64,000 bases of DNA, taken from contig NZ_JAJVCN010000001.1 in the NCBI RefSeq assembly GCF_021390435.2, forward strand, positions 2,852,001 to 2,916,000, written 5' to 3'. Made by a program: the position numbers and the translations under genes. This document shows, one piece after another, positions 17,864 to 25,880 of the stretch (positions are counted from its first letter, which is position 1; every line of letters begins with the position of its first letter). The stretch comes from Kibdelosporangium philippinense (GTDB taxonomy: Bacteria > Actinomycetota > Actinomycetes > Mycobacteriales > Pseudonocardiaceae). The notes below the pieces were generated by a model. That model saw only the letters and a program-made list of their open reading frames with translations. It was not told the DNA's origin and did not search any database.

Positions 17864-17902
17864 CCGGTCCCCCTCCGTGTCGTCGCCTTCACGGTACCGG
17901 TC

Positions 17903-19072
17903 CTAGATCGAGCCGAGGGACCACGCCGGGCTCAGGTTGGCGCCGCCTACGTGCACCGCCCGGATCCGCAGCAGTGCGGTCGGGTCGGCGAGCGGATCGC
18001 CGTCCACCGCGATCACGTCGGCGTCGAACCCGGGCGCGATCCGCCCTTTACGGTGGGCGAGTCCACAGACGCCTGCGGCCTGCGAGGTGATCGCGCGCAA
18101 CGATTCCGACGGGCTCATGCCGAGTTCTCTGAGCTGGGCAACGGCGTAGGGCAATACGTTGTGCGGTTTGACCGGGGCGATACCCGCGTCGGTGCCCGCG
18201 ACGATTGGCGCCCCTGCCTCGTAAAGCCTGCGCATGCACGCTTTCATCGGGCCTAGGCGGCTTGCGACGGGAGGCGGCGGTGGCATGTCACTCGGCAGGA
18301 TCCCGAGCGTGGCGCCGACGACGATGCGACGGTCGGCGATGGCTTCGATCAGGTCTGGTCGGTCGTCAACACCGTCCGCGGCCCAGAACGACACGTGCTC
18401 CATTCCGTCTACACCGGCTGCGATCGCGTCGGCGATGGCTTGTGAACCGTGTGCGTGGGCGGTGATGGGCAGGCCGTGTCTATGTGCTTCGTCGACTGCC
18501 GCGCGCAGTTCTTCTGGGGTGAATTGGGCTTCTTCCTGGCGGGTGCCGGGTGTGAGGGTGCCGCCGCTGCCCATGATCTTGATGACGTCGCAGCCGCGTT
18601 CGACATGCTCGCGTACGGCGGCCCGGACGTCCTGCGTCCCGCCGCCCAGGTAGTGACAGTGCCCGGCGGGTGTGGTGATGGGCGGGCCTGCGGCGACGAC
18701 CGTTGGCATCCCGGGCAGCCCACGCACGTCGAGTGACAGATAGTCGCGGTCACCGAGGTCGCGGACCGTGGTCACGCCCGACCGCAACGCCTGCAGGCCT
18801 GCGTGCCTCATCGCGGTGACGACCTCGGCGTCACTGCGGCCTGCGAGGGCTCCGACCGGGTCGGAGGAGGCGTCGAACGCCAGGTGGACGTGGGTGTCGA
18901 TCATGCCGGGCAGCAACGTCGCGCCGGGCAGGTCGACAATGTCGGCGCCCTCGGCCGCGTCACTGTCCACTGCGACGATCTTGGCGCCGTCGAGGACGAC
19001 GACCGGGTTGGGCCGCAGCGTTGAGCTGACGCCGTCGAAGAGCCAGGCTGCGCGGAGGACCGTGACTGTCAT
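17903..19072 (-). CDS. Amidohydrolase-superfamily metal-dependent hydrolase
   Basis: 389 residues, the usual size of the imidazolonepropionase/prolidase-like amidohydrolases. Metal-binding signature HVH in LPGMIDTHVHLAF, the probable carbamylated Lys in VIKIMGSGG, His pair in ITAHAHG, a further His in MEHVSF, and the Asp in AGTDAG; the C-terminal small beta-sandwich ends GFDADVIAVDGDPL. It should hydrolyse a C-N bond in a cyclic or peptide-like amide; substrate unknown. The start MTVTVLRA follows directly on an A/T-rich upstream region. Confidence 0.9.
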   Translation of the reverse strand: MTVTVLRAAWLFDGVSSTLRPNPVVVLDGAKIVAVDSDAAEGADIVDLPGATLLPGMIDTHVHLAFDASSDPVGALAGRSDAEVVTAMRHAGLQALRSGVTTVRDLGDRDYLSLDVRGLPGMPTVVAAGPPITTPAGHCHYLGGGTQDVRAAVREHVERGCDVIKIMGSGGTLTPGTRQEEAQFTPEELRAAVDEAHRHGLPITAHAHGSQAIADAIAAGVDGMEHVSFWAADGVDDRPDLIEAIADRRIVVGATLGILPSDMPPPPPVASRLGPMKACMRRLYEAGAPIVAGTDAGIAPVKPHNVLPYAVAQLRELGMSPSESLRAITSQAAGVCGLAHRKGRIAPGFDADVIAVDGDPLADPTALLRIRAVHVGGANLSPAWSLGSI

Positions 19073-19142
19073 GCAGTGAATATCGTCTGGCGAGCTACTT
19101 TATGACCTCCGTACAGGTACTGATTCTTGCTACGGAGAGCCA

Positions 19143-20060
19143 TCACATCGTCGTGATGGCGATGGCGTTTTCCTCCAGCGATCCAAAGTAGAGAGTCCCG
19201 GCGCGTTCCCGGACGCCGACGAGCAAGTGGAAGCCGTCGATTTCTCCGCGTAGCTCGTGCACGATGTGGCCGTCCGGGTGCACGCCGAGCACACCGACTT
19301 CCCGTTTCGGCGCCGGTTGCAAGGACGTCGGCAACGCGCGGACCCCCGCCCGAAGCTGTGCGGGCAGTTTTTGGATGAACTTGAGAGCCGAGACCCTCGG
19401 GCTGGCTATGGTCACCCAGATCAGCCCGTCGCTGCCAGTCGAGATGTTGTCCGGGTAACCCCACAGATCCCCGATCAACAGGTCCGACTCGCCTGCGCGC
19501 GGGCCGGTCAGCCACACCCGTCGCACCTGGTACGCGCCAGTTTCCGCAACGGCCACAAAGGACTCGTCCGGCGGCAGGGCCACTCCGTTCGCGAACTGGA
19601 GGCCGTCGGCGAGCAGATCGATCTTGCCGTCCGGAGTCCGGCGCAGCAGCCTGCCACTCGCGGTCTGCTCGATGAGGTCGTCGCGCCAGTTCTCGATGCC
19701 GAACCGGCGTGACGAGTCGGAGAAGTACACCGCCCCGTCTTGAGCCACGGCAGCGTTGTTGCAGAACACGAAATCCAGGCCCAGTGCGGACGTTGCCAGT
19801 GTCGTGATGGTGCCACCACTCAGCGGCATTGTGAGCAGACCAGCCTTCGCGTCGCAGATCAACAGGTCTTCACCGAACAGTTCGAGCCCAAGTGGACGGC
19901 CGCCGGTGTCGCCGATCACGTCCATCTGCTTGCCGTCCGGCGTGATCCGCAGGATTCGGCCGTCGTCAACACCCGTGTAGATCAGTCCGTCCGCGTCCAC
20001 CACGACGTCCTCTGGGCCGTGTCCGTTGACCGGGATGACAGTGACTTCGCCGAACCGCAT
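19143..20060 (-). CDS. SMP-30/gluconolactonase-like six-bladed propeller hydrolase
   Basis: 305 residues. Repeated propeller strands include GPEDVVVDADGLIYTGVDDGRI, an FSDSS strand, LQFANGVALPPDE and LWGYPDNISTGSDGLIWVTI. These place it in the SMP-30/strictosidine-synthase-like group of calcium-dependent lactonases or esterases. ATG 20060 (MRFGEVTV) was chosen because GGAGG sits 5 bases upstream; a GTG nine codons earlier lies before that site. It lies 70 bases upstream of the amidohydrolase on the same strand, so the two may act on the same small molecule, but separate transcription is possible. Confidence 0.85.
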   Translation of the reverse strand: MRFGEVTVIPVNGHGPEDVVVDADGLIYTGVDDGRILRITPDGKQMDVIGDTGGRPLGLELFGEDLLICDAKAGLLTMPLSGGTITTLATSALGLDFVFCNNAAVAQDGAVYFSDSSRRFGIENWRDDLIEQTASGRLLRRTPDGKIDLLADGLQFANGVALPPDESFVAVAETGAYQVRRVWLTGPRAGESDLLIGDLWGYPDNISTGSDGLIWVTIASPRVSALKFIQKLPAQLRAGVRALPTSLQPAPKREVGVLGVHPDGHIVHELRGEIDGFHLLVGVRERAGTLYFGSLEENAIAITTM

Positions 20061-20219
20061 GGACGCCTCCGGTGGCTGAATGAGCACAGTGGACTGGCTT
20101 GATCATGGCAGGCTCCCTGCGGCATCTTCGAAAGATCACGCCGAGTTGTCACGAAACCGCCGCGCCCACTGTCTTCACTTCAGGAACGCCGCCAGGGGCG
20201 CACGTCGGAGGGATGGACA

Positions 20220-20966
20220 ATGAAGGTCGTCGTCATCGGTGGAACCGGACTGATCGGTTCCAAGCTCGTCAGCCGGTTGAAGGAGCACGGGCACGAAGCC
20301 GTCCCCGCGGCGCCGAACACCGGCGTGAACACGATCACCGGTGAAGGCCTGAAAGAGGTGCTGCGCGACGCCGACGTCCTTGTCGACGTCTCGAACTCGC
20401 CGTCGTTCGCGGACGCCGACGTTATGCGGTTCTTCCAGACCTCCACCGGCAACCTGGTCGAGGCGGCGAAGGACGCCGGGGTCGGGCACTACCTCGCGCT
20501 GTCGGTCGTCGGCACCGAGCGCCTGACGGACTCTGGCTACATGCGTGCCAAGGTCGCGCAGGAGAAGCTGATCAAGGAGTCCGGCGTGCCGTTCTCGATC
20601 GTGCACGCCACACAGTTCTTCGAGTTCGCCGGTGGTATCGCGGACACGTCGACCACAGACGACGGTGTGGTGCGGATTTCCAACGCGGGCGTGCGGCCGA
20701 TGGCGGCTGACGACGTGGCTGCCGCGGTCGGCCGGACATCCGTTGGCGAGCCGCTGAACGGCATCGTCGAGGTCGGCGGCCCTGAGGTGTTCGGTCTCGA
20801 CGAATGGATCCGCACGGTGCTGCAGGCCCGTGGCGACTCGCGTGCGGTGGTCGTTGACGCGCAAGCCCCTTATTACGGCGCGGTCCTGGCCGGCGACAGC
20901 CTGCTGCCCGGCCCGGACGCACGGATCGCCGACACGCGGTTGAGCGACTGGCTCGCCACCCAGTGA
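20220..20966 (+). CDS. NAD(P)-binding NmrA/epimerase-like oxidoreductase
   Basis: 248 residues of atypical SDR type: nucleotide-binding GGTGLIG at about 7-13, then LSVVGTERL and YMRAKVAQEKLI, followed by VPFSIVHATQFFEF. Such proteins bind NAD(P)H and act on small substrates or as redox sensors. It sits 75 bases upstream of an ECF41 sigma factor gene. ECF41 loci typically carry a carboxymuconolactone decarboxylase, oxidoreductase or epimerase (COE) gene, and this is evidently the COE partner, possibly part of the regulon. Confidence 0.88.
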   Translation: MKVVVIGGTGLIGSKLVSRLKEHGHEAVPAAPNTGVNTITGEGLKEVLRDADVLVDVSNSPSFADADVMRFFQTSTGNLVEAAKDAGVGHYLALSVVGTERLTDSGYMRAKVAQEKLIKESGVPFSIVHATQFFEFAGGIADTSTTDDGVVRISNAGVRPMAADDVAAAVGRTSVGEPLNGIVEVGGPEVFGLDEWIRTVLQARGDSRAVVVDAQAPYYGAVLAGDSLLPGPDARIADTRLSDWLATQ

Positions 20967-21041
20967 CCCTGCTGCCACCAGGGGAAAAGCGCGGGCAGGG
21001 CGGTCGTCCTGCCCGCGCGACCTCACCCCAAGGGAGAACTC

Positions 21042-21902
21042 ATGCGCGACCTCGACCAGGCAACCGCCGTTTTCGCTGAATCGCGGGGACGGCTGTTCGG
21101 CATCGCCTACCGGATGTTGGGGAGCGCGCTGGACGCGGAAGACCTCGTCCAGGAGGTGTGGGTGCGCTGGCAGACCTGTGACAGGTCGGTGGTCCTCAAT
21201 CCGGCCGCCTACCTGACCACGGCCATCACCCGCTTGGCCATCAACGCCAGCCAGTGCGCACGCGAGCGATACGAGACGTACGTCGGACCATGGCTGCCCG
21301 AACCCGTGGACACCTCAGCCGACCCGCAATTGGGGGCCGAGCGCACCGCGGGCCTGGAAGTCGCTGTGCTCCTGCTGCTCGAAAAGCTCAGCCCGACCGA
21401 GCGTGCGGCCTACGTGCTGCGTGAGGCGTTCGACTACCCGTACAGCCTCATCGCGCAGATCGTGCGGACCTCGGAAGTCTCGGCACGGCAGTTGGTCAGC
21501 CGGGCGCGTAAGCACCTGCAGACCAAGCGGCGAACGCCGTCGAGCGCGGCCGACCAGCGGCGGTTGCTGACCGCGTTTGTCGCTGCCGCCCAGGCCGGTG
21601 ATGTCGCTGCGCTGGAGCAGCTGTTCGCCGAAGACGTGGTGAGCTACGCCGATGGTGGCGGCCTCGCCCGCGCGGCCAGGGAACCCGTCTACGGAGCACG
21701 CAAGCTCGCCACGGTGATTCACGCATGGGGCGGCGAATTCTGGGCAGTGGAAATGTCCTTGAGCCTGGTGAACGGGCAGATCGGGCTGGTGTTGCGGCGG
21801 GACGGCGAAGTCACCGGCGTGGTCAGCGTCGCGGCTTCGGACGCGGGCATCGACCAGGTGTTCTGGATGGTGAACCCGAACAAGCTCGCCGCGGTCGGCT
21901 GA
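21042..21902 (+). CDS. sigJ: ECF41-type RNA polymerase sigma factor with SnoaL-like C-terminal domain
   Basis: 286 residues: sigma region 2 at about 8-75 (GIAYRMLGSALDAEDLVQEVW), region 4 at about 105-165 (LSPTERAAYVLREAFDYPY), linked by WLPEPV, the linker motif of ECF41. The C-terminal SnoaL-like domain (about 175-280) carries DGGG and ends FWMVNPNKL. ECF41 members lack an anti-sigma factor; the C-terminal domain both activates and inhibits the sigma. It follows the oxidoreductase gene and precedes a free-standing SnoaL protein after a 3-base gap. A ribosome site (AAGGGAGAA) precedes ATG 21042. Confidence 0.93.
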   Translation: MRDLDQATAVFAESRGRLFGIAYRMLGSALDAEDLVQEVWVRWQTCDRSVVLNPAAYLTTAITRLAINASQCARERYETYVGPWLPEPVDTSADPQLGAERTAGLEVAVLLLLEKLSPTERAAYVLREAFDYPYSLIAQIVRTSEVSARQLVSRARKHLQTKRRTPSSAADQRRLLTAFVAAAQAGDVAALEQLFAEDVVSYADGGGLARAAREPVYGARKLATVIHAWGGEFWAVEMSLSLVNGQIGLVLRRDGEVTGVVSVAASDAGIDQVFWMVNPNKLAAVG

Positions 21903-21905
21903 CTG

Positions 21906-22337
21906 GTGAGCGAGGGGATCTGCCGTGCGAAGAGACTTGGCAGGCGTCCGATGATCCTGGCCAGTTCGCTTGAGGGACAGGGTTGCCGCGTGCTGGACGA
22001 TGAGTTTGTCGCGCACAGGTTCCGGCTCGCGTGCGAGTCCGGCTCGGCCGCCGGGCTGTCGCTGCTGCTGGACCCGGACGTCACCGCCTTCTTCGACAGC
22101 GGCGGCACGCTGCCGAGGGCCGCCCGCCCGATCTGCGGCATAGCCGAAACGACGACCGCGGTGCTGGACTTGCTGGTTGGCGCGGCGATTTCCGTGCAGT
22201 CGGTCAACGGCCGAGCCGGTCTGGTGGTGCGGTGCTGTGACCGGGTGAGCGCGGTCGCGTCCTTCTCCGTGTGTGCCGGTCTGGTCACCGAGATCTGGCT
22301 GGTCGTCAACCCCGACAAGCTACGGCACTGGAACTAG
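21906..22337 (+). CDS. Stand-alone SnoaL-like protein resembling the ECF41 C-terminal domain
   Basis: 143 residues from GTG 21906, or 128 from the ATG at 21951; the upstream stretch is poorly conserved-looking, so the shorter form is plausible. The fold markers mirror those of the neighbouring sigma factor's C-terminus: FFDSGGTLPRAARPICG aligns with YADGGGLARAAREPVYG and WLVVNPDKLRHW with FWMVNPNKL. It is encoded 3 bases after the sigma factor stop. It could be a decoy or modulator that competes with the sigma factor's own SnoaL domain (inference), or an unrelated NTF2-like enzyme. Confidence 0.75.
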   Translation: MSEGICRAKRLGRRPMILASSLEGQGCRVLDDEFVAHRFRLACESGSAAGLSLLLDPDVTAFFDSGGTLPRAARPICGIAETTTAVLDLLVGAAISVQSVNGRAGLVVRCCDRVSAVASFSVCAGLVTEIWLVVNPDKLRHWN

Positions 22338-22477
22338 CGATGATCAAACTGACCTTGCGAGGCGATGCTGGCAGACACGCGTGCGGCGGTCTCCGCGGCT
22401 GCCGTCGTGGCCGATTGATCGTCCATTATGGACAGATCAGAAGCCTGGCCACATGGTCAAGGATTTGAGACGAGCCC

Positions 22478-23174
22478 CTAGATCCGGTAGCAGCGGCCGT
22501 TCTGGTAGAGGTCGCCCGCGACGACCGCGCGTCCCTTCGGCGGGCCGACCTCGTAGGACCAGTTCCCGTTGCGGCTCAACGACTGCTGGCAGTCGATGCT
22601 GCCCGAATCCGTTGCGGCGCCCGTCCAGATGTTGATCGTGGTGCCGGAACACTGTGGACACAGGTCTTCGAGAATGAAGTACCGCTTCAGATCAGGGACA
22701 TAGATTTTCGTCCCTGGCCGGTAGCGGTCGGTGCCCGCGGAGAACGTGATCGGGTCTTCGAAGGTGCCCGACCCGCCTGCCTGGCCGTGCATGACATTGG
22801 GATACGCGATCGCGCGGCTGCCGGGCGGATCGTTGTTCCTGGCGCCGTAAAAGTTGATCCGGCCTGACACGGTTGCCGCAGGCGGCGGCGGGTTGGCCGG
22901 AGGGGGCTGGCGGCGGCGGCTCGCTCGCCAGGGAGGATGACGACGGCGGTGTCGAGGACGGCGGCTGGTTCGAACTGCTTGGTCCGCCGGGCAGGACAAA
23001 TGACGGCATGGCAGTCATCGACGCGCCTGACCGCTCGTCAACCAACTCGCCCGCGGTCGGGACGCTCAACGACGCCGTCGGGCTGCCTTCTTCCTCACCT
23101 GGCAGTGCGATGAGGGCAATCACCAGCAGGAGCACGAGGATGGCTCCGGCACCAACAGCCAGCTTCAGTCGCAT
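22478..23174 (-). pseudogene. Secreted proline-rich-linker protein, broken by a frameshift
   Basis: The 5' part (ATG 23174, MRLKLAVGAGAILVLLLVIAL) codes for a membrane anchor and a Ser/Pro-rich linker ending SLASEPPPPA. The 3' part, in another frame, continues the linker (PPPANPPPPAATVSG) into a globular domain: GRINFYGARNNDPPGSRAIAYP, FEDPITFSA, GTKIYVPDLKRYFILEDLCPQC, ending NGRCYRI at 22478. The frames switch within a C-rich, GCC-repeat tract near 22885-22915, consistent with a single small indel. Joined, the protein would have about 230 residues. The domain resembles small secreted proteins, common in fungi and actinomycetes, that begin G-x-I-T-F-Y-G. A sequencing error in the C-rich tract is an alternative. 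Confidence 0.7.
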
Positions 23175-23287
23175 GTGTGCACGTGGTCCCTTTGTCCGAC
23201 AAGCGAGAGCAACTTAGCGCCATCGTGATCAAGGGCACAATGTTATGCACGAGGATCATTCACGTTGTCGGCGGGGCCTGGTGTGTG

Positions 23288-23965
23288 TCAGTTGCGCCAG
23301 GTCACCGACTGCCGGTCCTCCGTGCTGTACGGCTCCTTGACGAACGACACCTTGGTGATCGGGTCGGACGCGACGCCGAAGAAGAGGGTGCACGTCGTGT
23401 ACTTCGCGCCCTTGGTGGTGAAGTCCTTCGGCGCGAACCCGACGTCCTCGCACCCGGTGACCGACATTTCCCCGATCCCGAGCAGCGAGCCCGGCCAGCC
23501 ACCGCTCTTCGTGCCCGCGATGAAGATCGGTCCCTGGTAGTCGGCGAAGTTGACGCCGTCGAGGTTCTCGATCACCGAGTGCACGAAGAAGAAGTTCTTG
23601 CCGCGCAGCTTGGCCTTGTCCTCGTCCGTCAACCGCAGTTGGTCGATGTCGGCGTCCGGTGCTTTGACGCTCTGCACGGTGACGGTGTAGCCGAGGTTGC
23701 CCTTGGCGTACTGGCTGAACGCCGGGATCACGGCCTGCGCGCCGAACTTCAGCTTCGTACCGGCCGGGGTGGCCGCGCCGGTGATCTCCAGCTTCGGCGT
23801 CTCGATCGCATACGGCCTCGGGGTGGATGTGGCGGTCGGCTTCGTGCTGGTCGACCGCGGTGCGTCGGTTGATCGGACGTCACCGACGGCGACCGGGGTC
23901 GCGGTGACCGTCGTCGTGCATCCGGCCGCGGCGGCGCACGCCAAAACAACGCCAAGGATTTTCAT
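23288..23965 (-). CDS. Putative secreted lipoprotein
   Basis: 225 residues with a lipoprotein signal: MKILGVVLACAAAAGC, Cys16 being the lipidated residue, followed by a Thr/Ser/Pro-rich tether (about 17-50). The mature domain is beta-rich (LEITGAATPAGTKLKFGAQAVIPAF, NLGYTVTVQSVKAP, FFFVHSVIENLDG) and has two further cysteines near the C-terminus (VTGCEDVG, YTTCTLFF) that may pair. No specific family recognised. It lies upstream of the frameshifted secreted protein on the same strand with a 113-base gap. Confidence 0.8.
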   Translation of the reverse strand: MKILGVVLACAAAAGCTTTVTATPVAVGDVRSTDAPRSTSTKPTATSTPRPYAIETPKLEITGAATPAGTKLKFGAQAVIPAFSQYAKGNLGYTVTVQSVKAPDADIDQLRLTDEDKAKLRGKNFFFVHSVIENLDGVNFADYQGPIFIAGTKSGGWPGSLLGIGEMSVTGCEDVGFAPKDFTTKGAKYTTCTLFFGVASDPITKVSFVKEPYSTEDRQSVTWRN

Positions 23966-24002
23966 CGGACTTCCCCCAGATGTGCGATCTTCCGGGGAGA
24001 GG

Positions 24003-24575
24003 TTACCTGCCTGCCAACCGAATTACGGCCTCGGTTACCAGCTTGTCGCGTTCCTCGGCGGTGAGGATGTCCGGCAGCGTCAACTGTTCCAGGATCAGCC
24101 AGCTCAACGCGAGCTGCAGCAGCTGCACCGCTGTGGCGTCGCCGGGTAGGCCGGACGCCAGGTGACGGGACACGTTCTCGTCCATGTCCACTCGTACCCG
24201 CTTGGTCAGCACCTCGCGCAGCTCGGGCCGCCGCGTCGCCTCGAGCCTCAGTTCCAGCAGCGCCAGGTAGCCGGTGGGGAAGCTGGCGACTCGGTTGACG
24301 GTCTCCTTGAGCAATTCGACGACCGTATTGATGTCACCGGTCGGCACCATCTGCTGCGTCAGCGTGGCCTCGTCGGGGATGAGGCGTTCGTAGACGCGGG
24401 CGCCTGCCTGGGTGAGCAGCGTGTCCCGGCTGTTGAAGTAATTGGACGCGGTGCCGATCGGCACGCCCGCTTCCTTGTCGACCGCGCGCAGGGTCAGGCC
24501 ACGCGAGCCTTCCTTGGCCAGGACCTCGATCGCCGCATCGAGCAGGGCAGCGCGCCGGGCGGGGTTCTGCCGCAT
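24003..24575 (-). CDS. TetR-family transcriptional repressor
   Basis: 190 residues. Helix-turn-helix at about 25-47 (LTLRAVDKEAGVPIGTASNYF), a helical ligand-binding domain after it. ATG 24575 has GGAGG five bases upstream. It is divergent from two tandem DHFR-like reductase genes and the 83-base gap contains a clear inverted repeat between promoter elements, so it most likely represses itself and the reductases. Confidence 0.9.
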   Translation of the reverse strand: MRQNPARRAALLDAAIEVLAKEGSRGLTLRAVDKEAGVPIGTASNYFNSRDTLLTQAGARVYERLIPDEATLTQQMVPTGDINTVVELLKETVNRVASFPTGYLALLELRLEATRRPELREVLTKRVRVDMDENVSRHLASGLPGDATAVQLLQLALSWLILEQLTLPDILTAEERDKLVTEAVIRLAGR

Positions 24576-24591
24576 CGCAACCAACCTCCAG

Positions 24592-24647
24592 TTGACACCA
24601 CTTCAAGTGAAGTACTATCTTCAAACCACTTCATATAGAGTACTTCA
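24592..24647. promoter_or_regulatory. Divergent promoter with TetR-type operator half-sites
   Basis: Reading rightward, TTGACA (24592-24597) is followed by TATCTT at 18 bp (or TACTAT at 15 bp). Between them lies ACTTCA-AG-TGAAGT (24600-24613), a perfect 6-bp inverted repeat. Further ACTTCA half-sites occur at 24628 and 24642. A TetR dimer on the first site would block the promoter of the reductase genes. Confidence 0.65.
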
Positions 24648-24658
24648 AAGGGGGCGTT

Positions 24659-25228
24659 ATGCGAAAGCTCGTCTACTACGTGGGCATCTCACTGGACGGC
24701 TACATCGCGGGCCCGGGCGGGGAGATCGACTTCTACCCGGTGTCGGACGAGTTCATGACCTGGATGTCCGAGCACTACCCGGAGACGCTGCCCACCCACG
24801 TGCGCAAGCACCTCGGCTTCGACGACGCGCCGAACAAGGCCTTCGACACGCTGGTCATGGGCCTCGGCACGTATCAGCCCGCGCTGGACATCAACATATC
24901 CAGCCCGTACGGACACATGAAGCAGTACATCGTGTCGAAGTCGCTGCCCGGGATCGACGATCCGGCCGTGACGCTCGTGCGTGACCCGTTGCCGTTGGTG
25001 CGGGAGCTGAAGCAGGGCGAGGGGCTGGACATCTGGCTGGCCGGTGGCGGCAAGCTGGCGGGTTCGCTGTTGCCGGAGGTCGACCAGTTGGTGATCAAGA
25101 GGTACCCGGTGATGGCGGGCACCGGCGTCCTCGCGGTCGACGGCGGGTTCCAGCCCACGCAGTTCACGCCGACCGAGCAGGTGTCGTTCGCCAACGGCGT
25201 GTCCGTGACCTGGTTCGACCGGAAGTAA
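24659..25228 (+). CDS. Dihydrofolate reductase-like (RibD C-terminal domain) protein, copy 1
   Basis: 189 residues with the fold of the RibD C-terminal/DHFR family: MRKLVYYVGISLDGYIAGPGG at the N-terminus, FDTLVMGLGTYQ, then LDIWLAGGGKLAGSLLPEVDQLVI. These NADPH-dependent reductases act on unknown substrates; most are not folate enzymes. A strong ribosome site (AAAGGGGG) precedes ATG 24659. It is the first gene downstream of the TetR operator and is followed after 11 bases by a close paralogue. Confidence 0.9.
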   Translation: MRKLVYYVGISLDGYIAGPGGEIDFYPVSDEFMTWMSEHYPETLPTHVRKHLGFDDAPNKAFDTLVMGLGTYQPALDINISSPYGHMKQYIVSKSLPGIDDPAVTLVRDPLPLVRELKQGEGLDIWLAGGGKLAGSLLPEVDQLVIKRYPVMAGTGVLAVDGGFQPTQFTPTEQVSFANGVSVTWFDRK

Positions 25229-25239
25229 GGGGGAGAACT

Positions 25240-25809
25240 ATGCGAAAGCTCGTCTACTACATCGCTGTCTCGTTGGACGGTTACATCGCGGGGCCTGGTG
25301 GGGAGTACGACTTCTACCCGACGTCCGACGCCTACACGGCCTGGATGACCGAACGGTTCCCGGACACGATCCCCACTCGCTTCCGTGAAGTGGTTGGGGT
25401 GGCGGATGTGCCGAACAAGAACTTCGACACCGTGATCATGGGCCTGGGTACGTACTTGCCGGGTGTGGCCGATGGGATGACCAGTCCGTGGGCGAACCTC
25501 GAACAATACGTCGTGTCGACCTCGCTGGCCGAGATCGAGGATCCGGCGGTGACGCTCGTGCGTGATCCGCTGCCGCTCGTACGGGAGCTGAAACACCGTG
25601 ACGGCAAGGACATCTGGCTCGCCGGTGGCGGGAAGCTCGCGGGCGCCTTGCTGGCGGAGATCGATCAGCTGGTGATCAAGAGCTACCCCGTGCTCGCTGG
25701 CGCGGGCATCCCGGTTGTCAGCGGTGAGTTCCAGCCGACGCAGTTCACCCCGACCGAACACCAGTCGTTCGACAACGGTGCCTATGTGACCTGGTTCGAC
25801 CGGAAGTAG
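25240..25809 (+). CDS. Dihydrofolate reductase-like (RibD C-terminal domain) protein, copy 2
   Basis: 189 residues, exactly the length of the preceding gene and plainly its tandem duplicate: MRKLVYYIAVSLDGYIAGPGG, FDTVIMGLGTYLP, DIWLAGGGKLAGALLAEIDQLVIK and the same ending VTWFDRK. Differences are spread along the protein and concentrated in the loop near residues 25-60, so the copies may have diverged in substrate. It is cotranscribed with copy 1. Confidence 0.9.
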   Translation: MRKLVYYIAVSLDGYIAGPGGEYDFYPTSDAYTAWMTERFPDTIPTRFREVVGVADVPNKNFDTVIMGLGTYLPGVADGMTSPWANLEQYVVSTSLAEIEDPAVTLVRDPLPLVRELKHRDGKDIWLAGGGKLAGALLAEIDQLVIKSYPVLAGAGIPVVSGEFQPTQFTPTEHQSFDNGAYVTWFDRK

Positions 25810-25880
25810 TTCTCAGGCACTAGTGAAGTCGCTACTCGCGCCGTATGTGCTTGCGGTGACACTTTCCTAATCTCAGGAAC

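Noticed and set aside
24659..25809. The tandem DHFR-like genes as an assembly duplication
   Set aside because: The copies differ throughout at the DNA and protein level, so they are true diverged paralogues.
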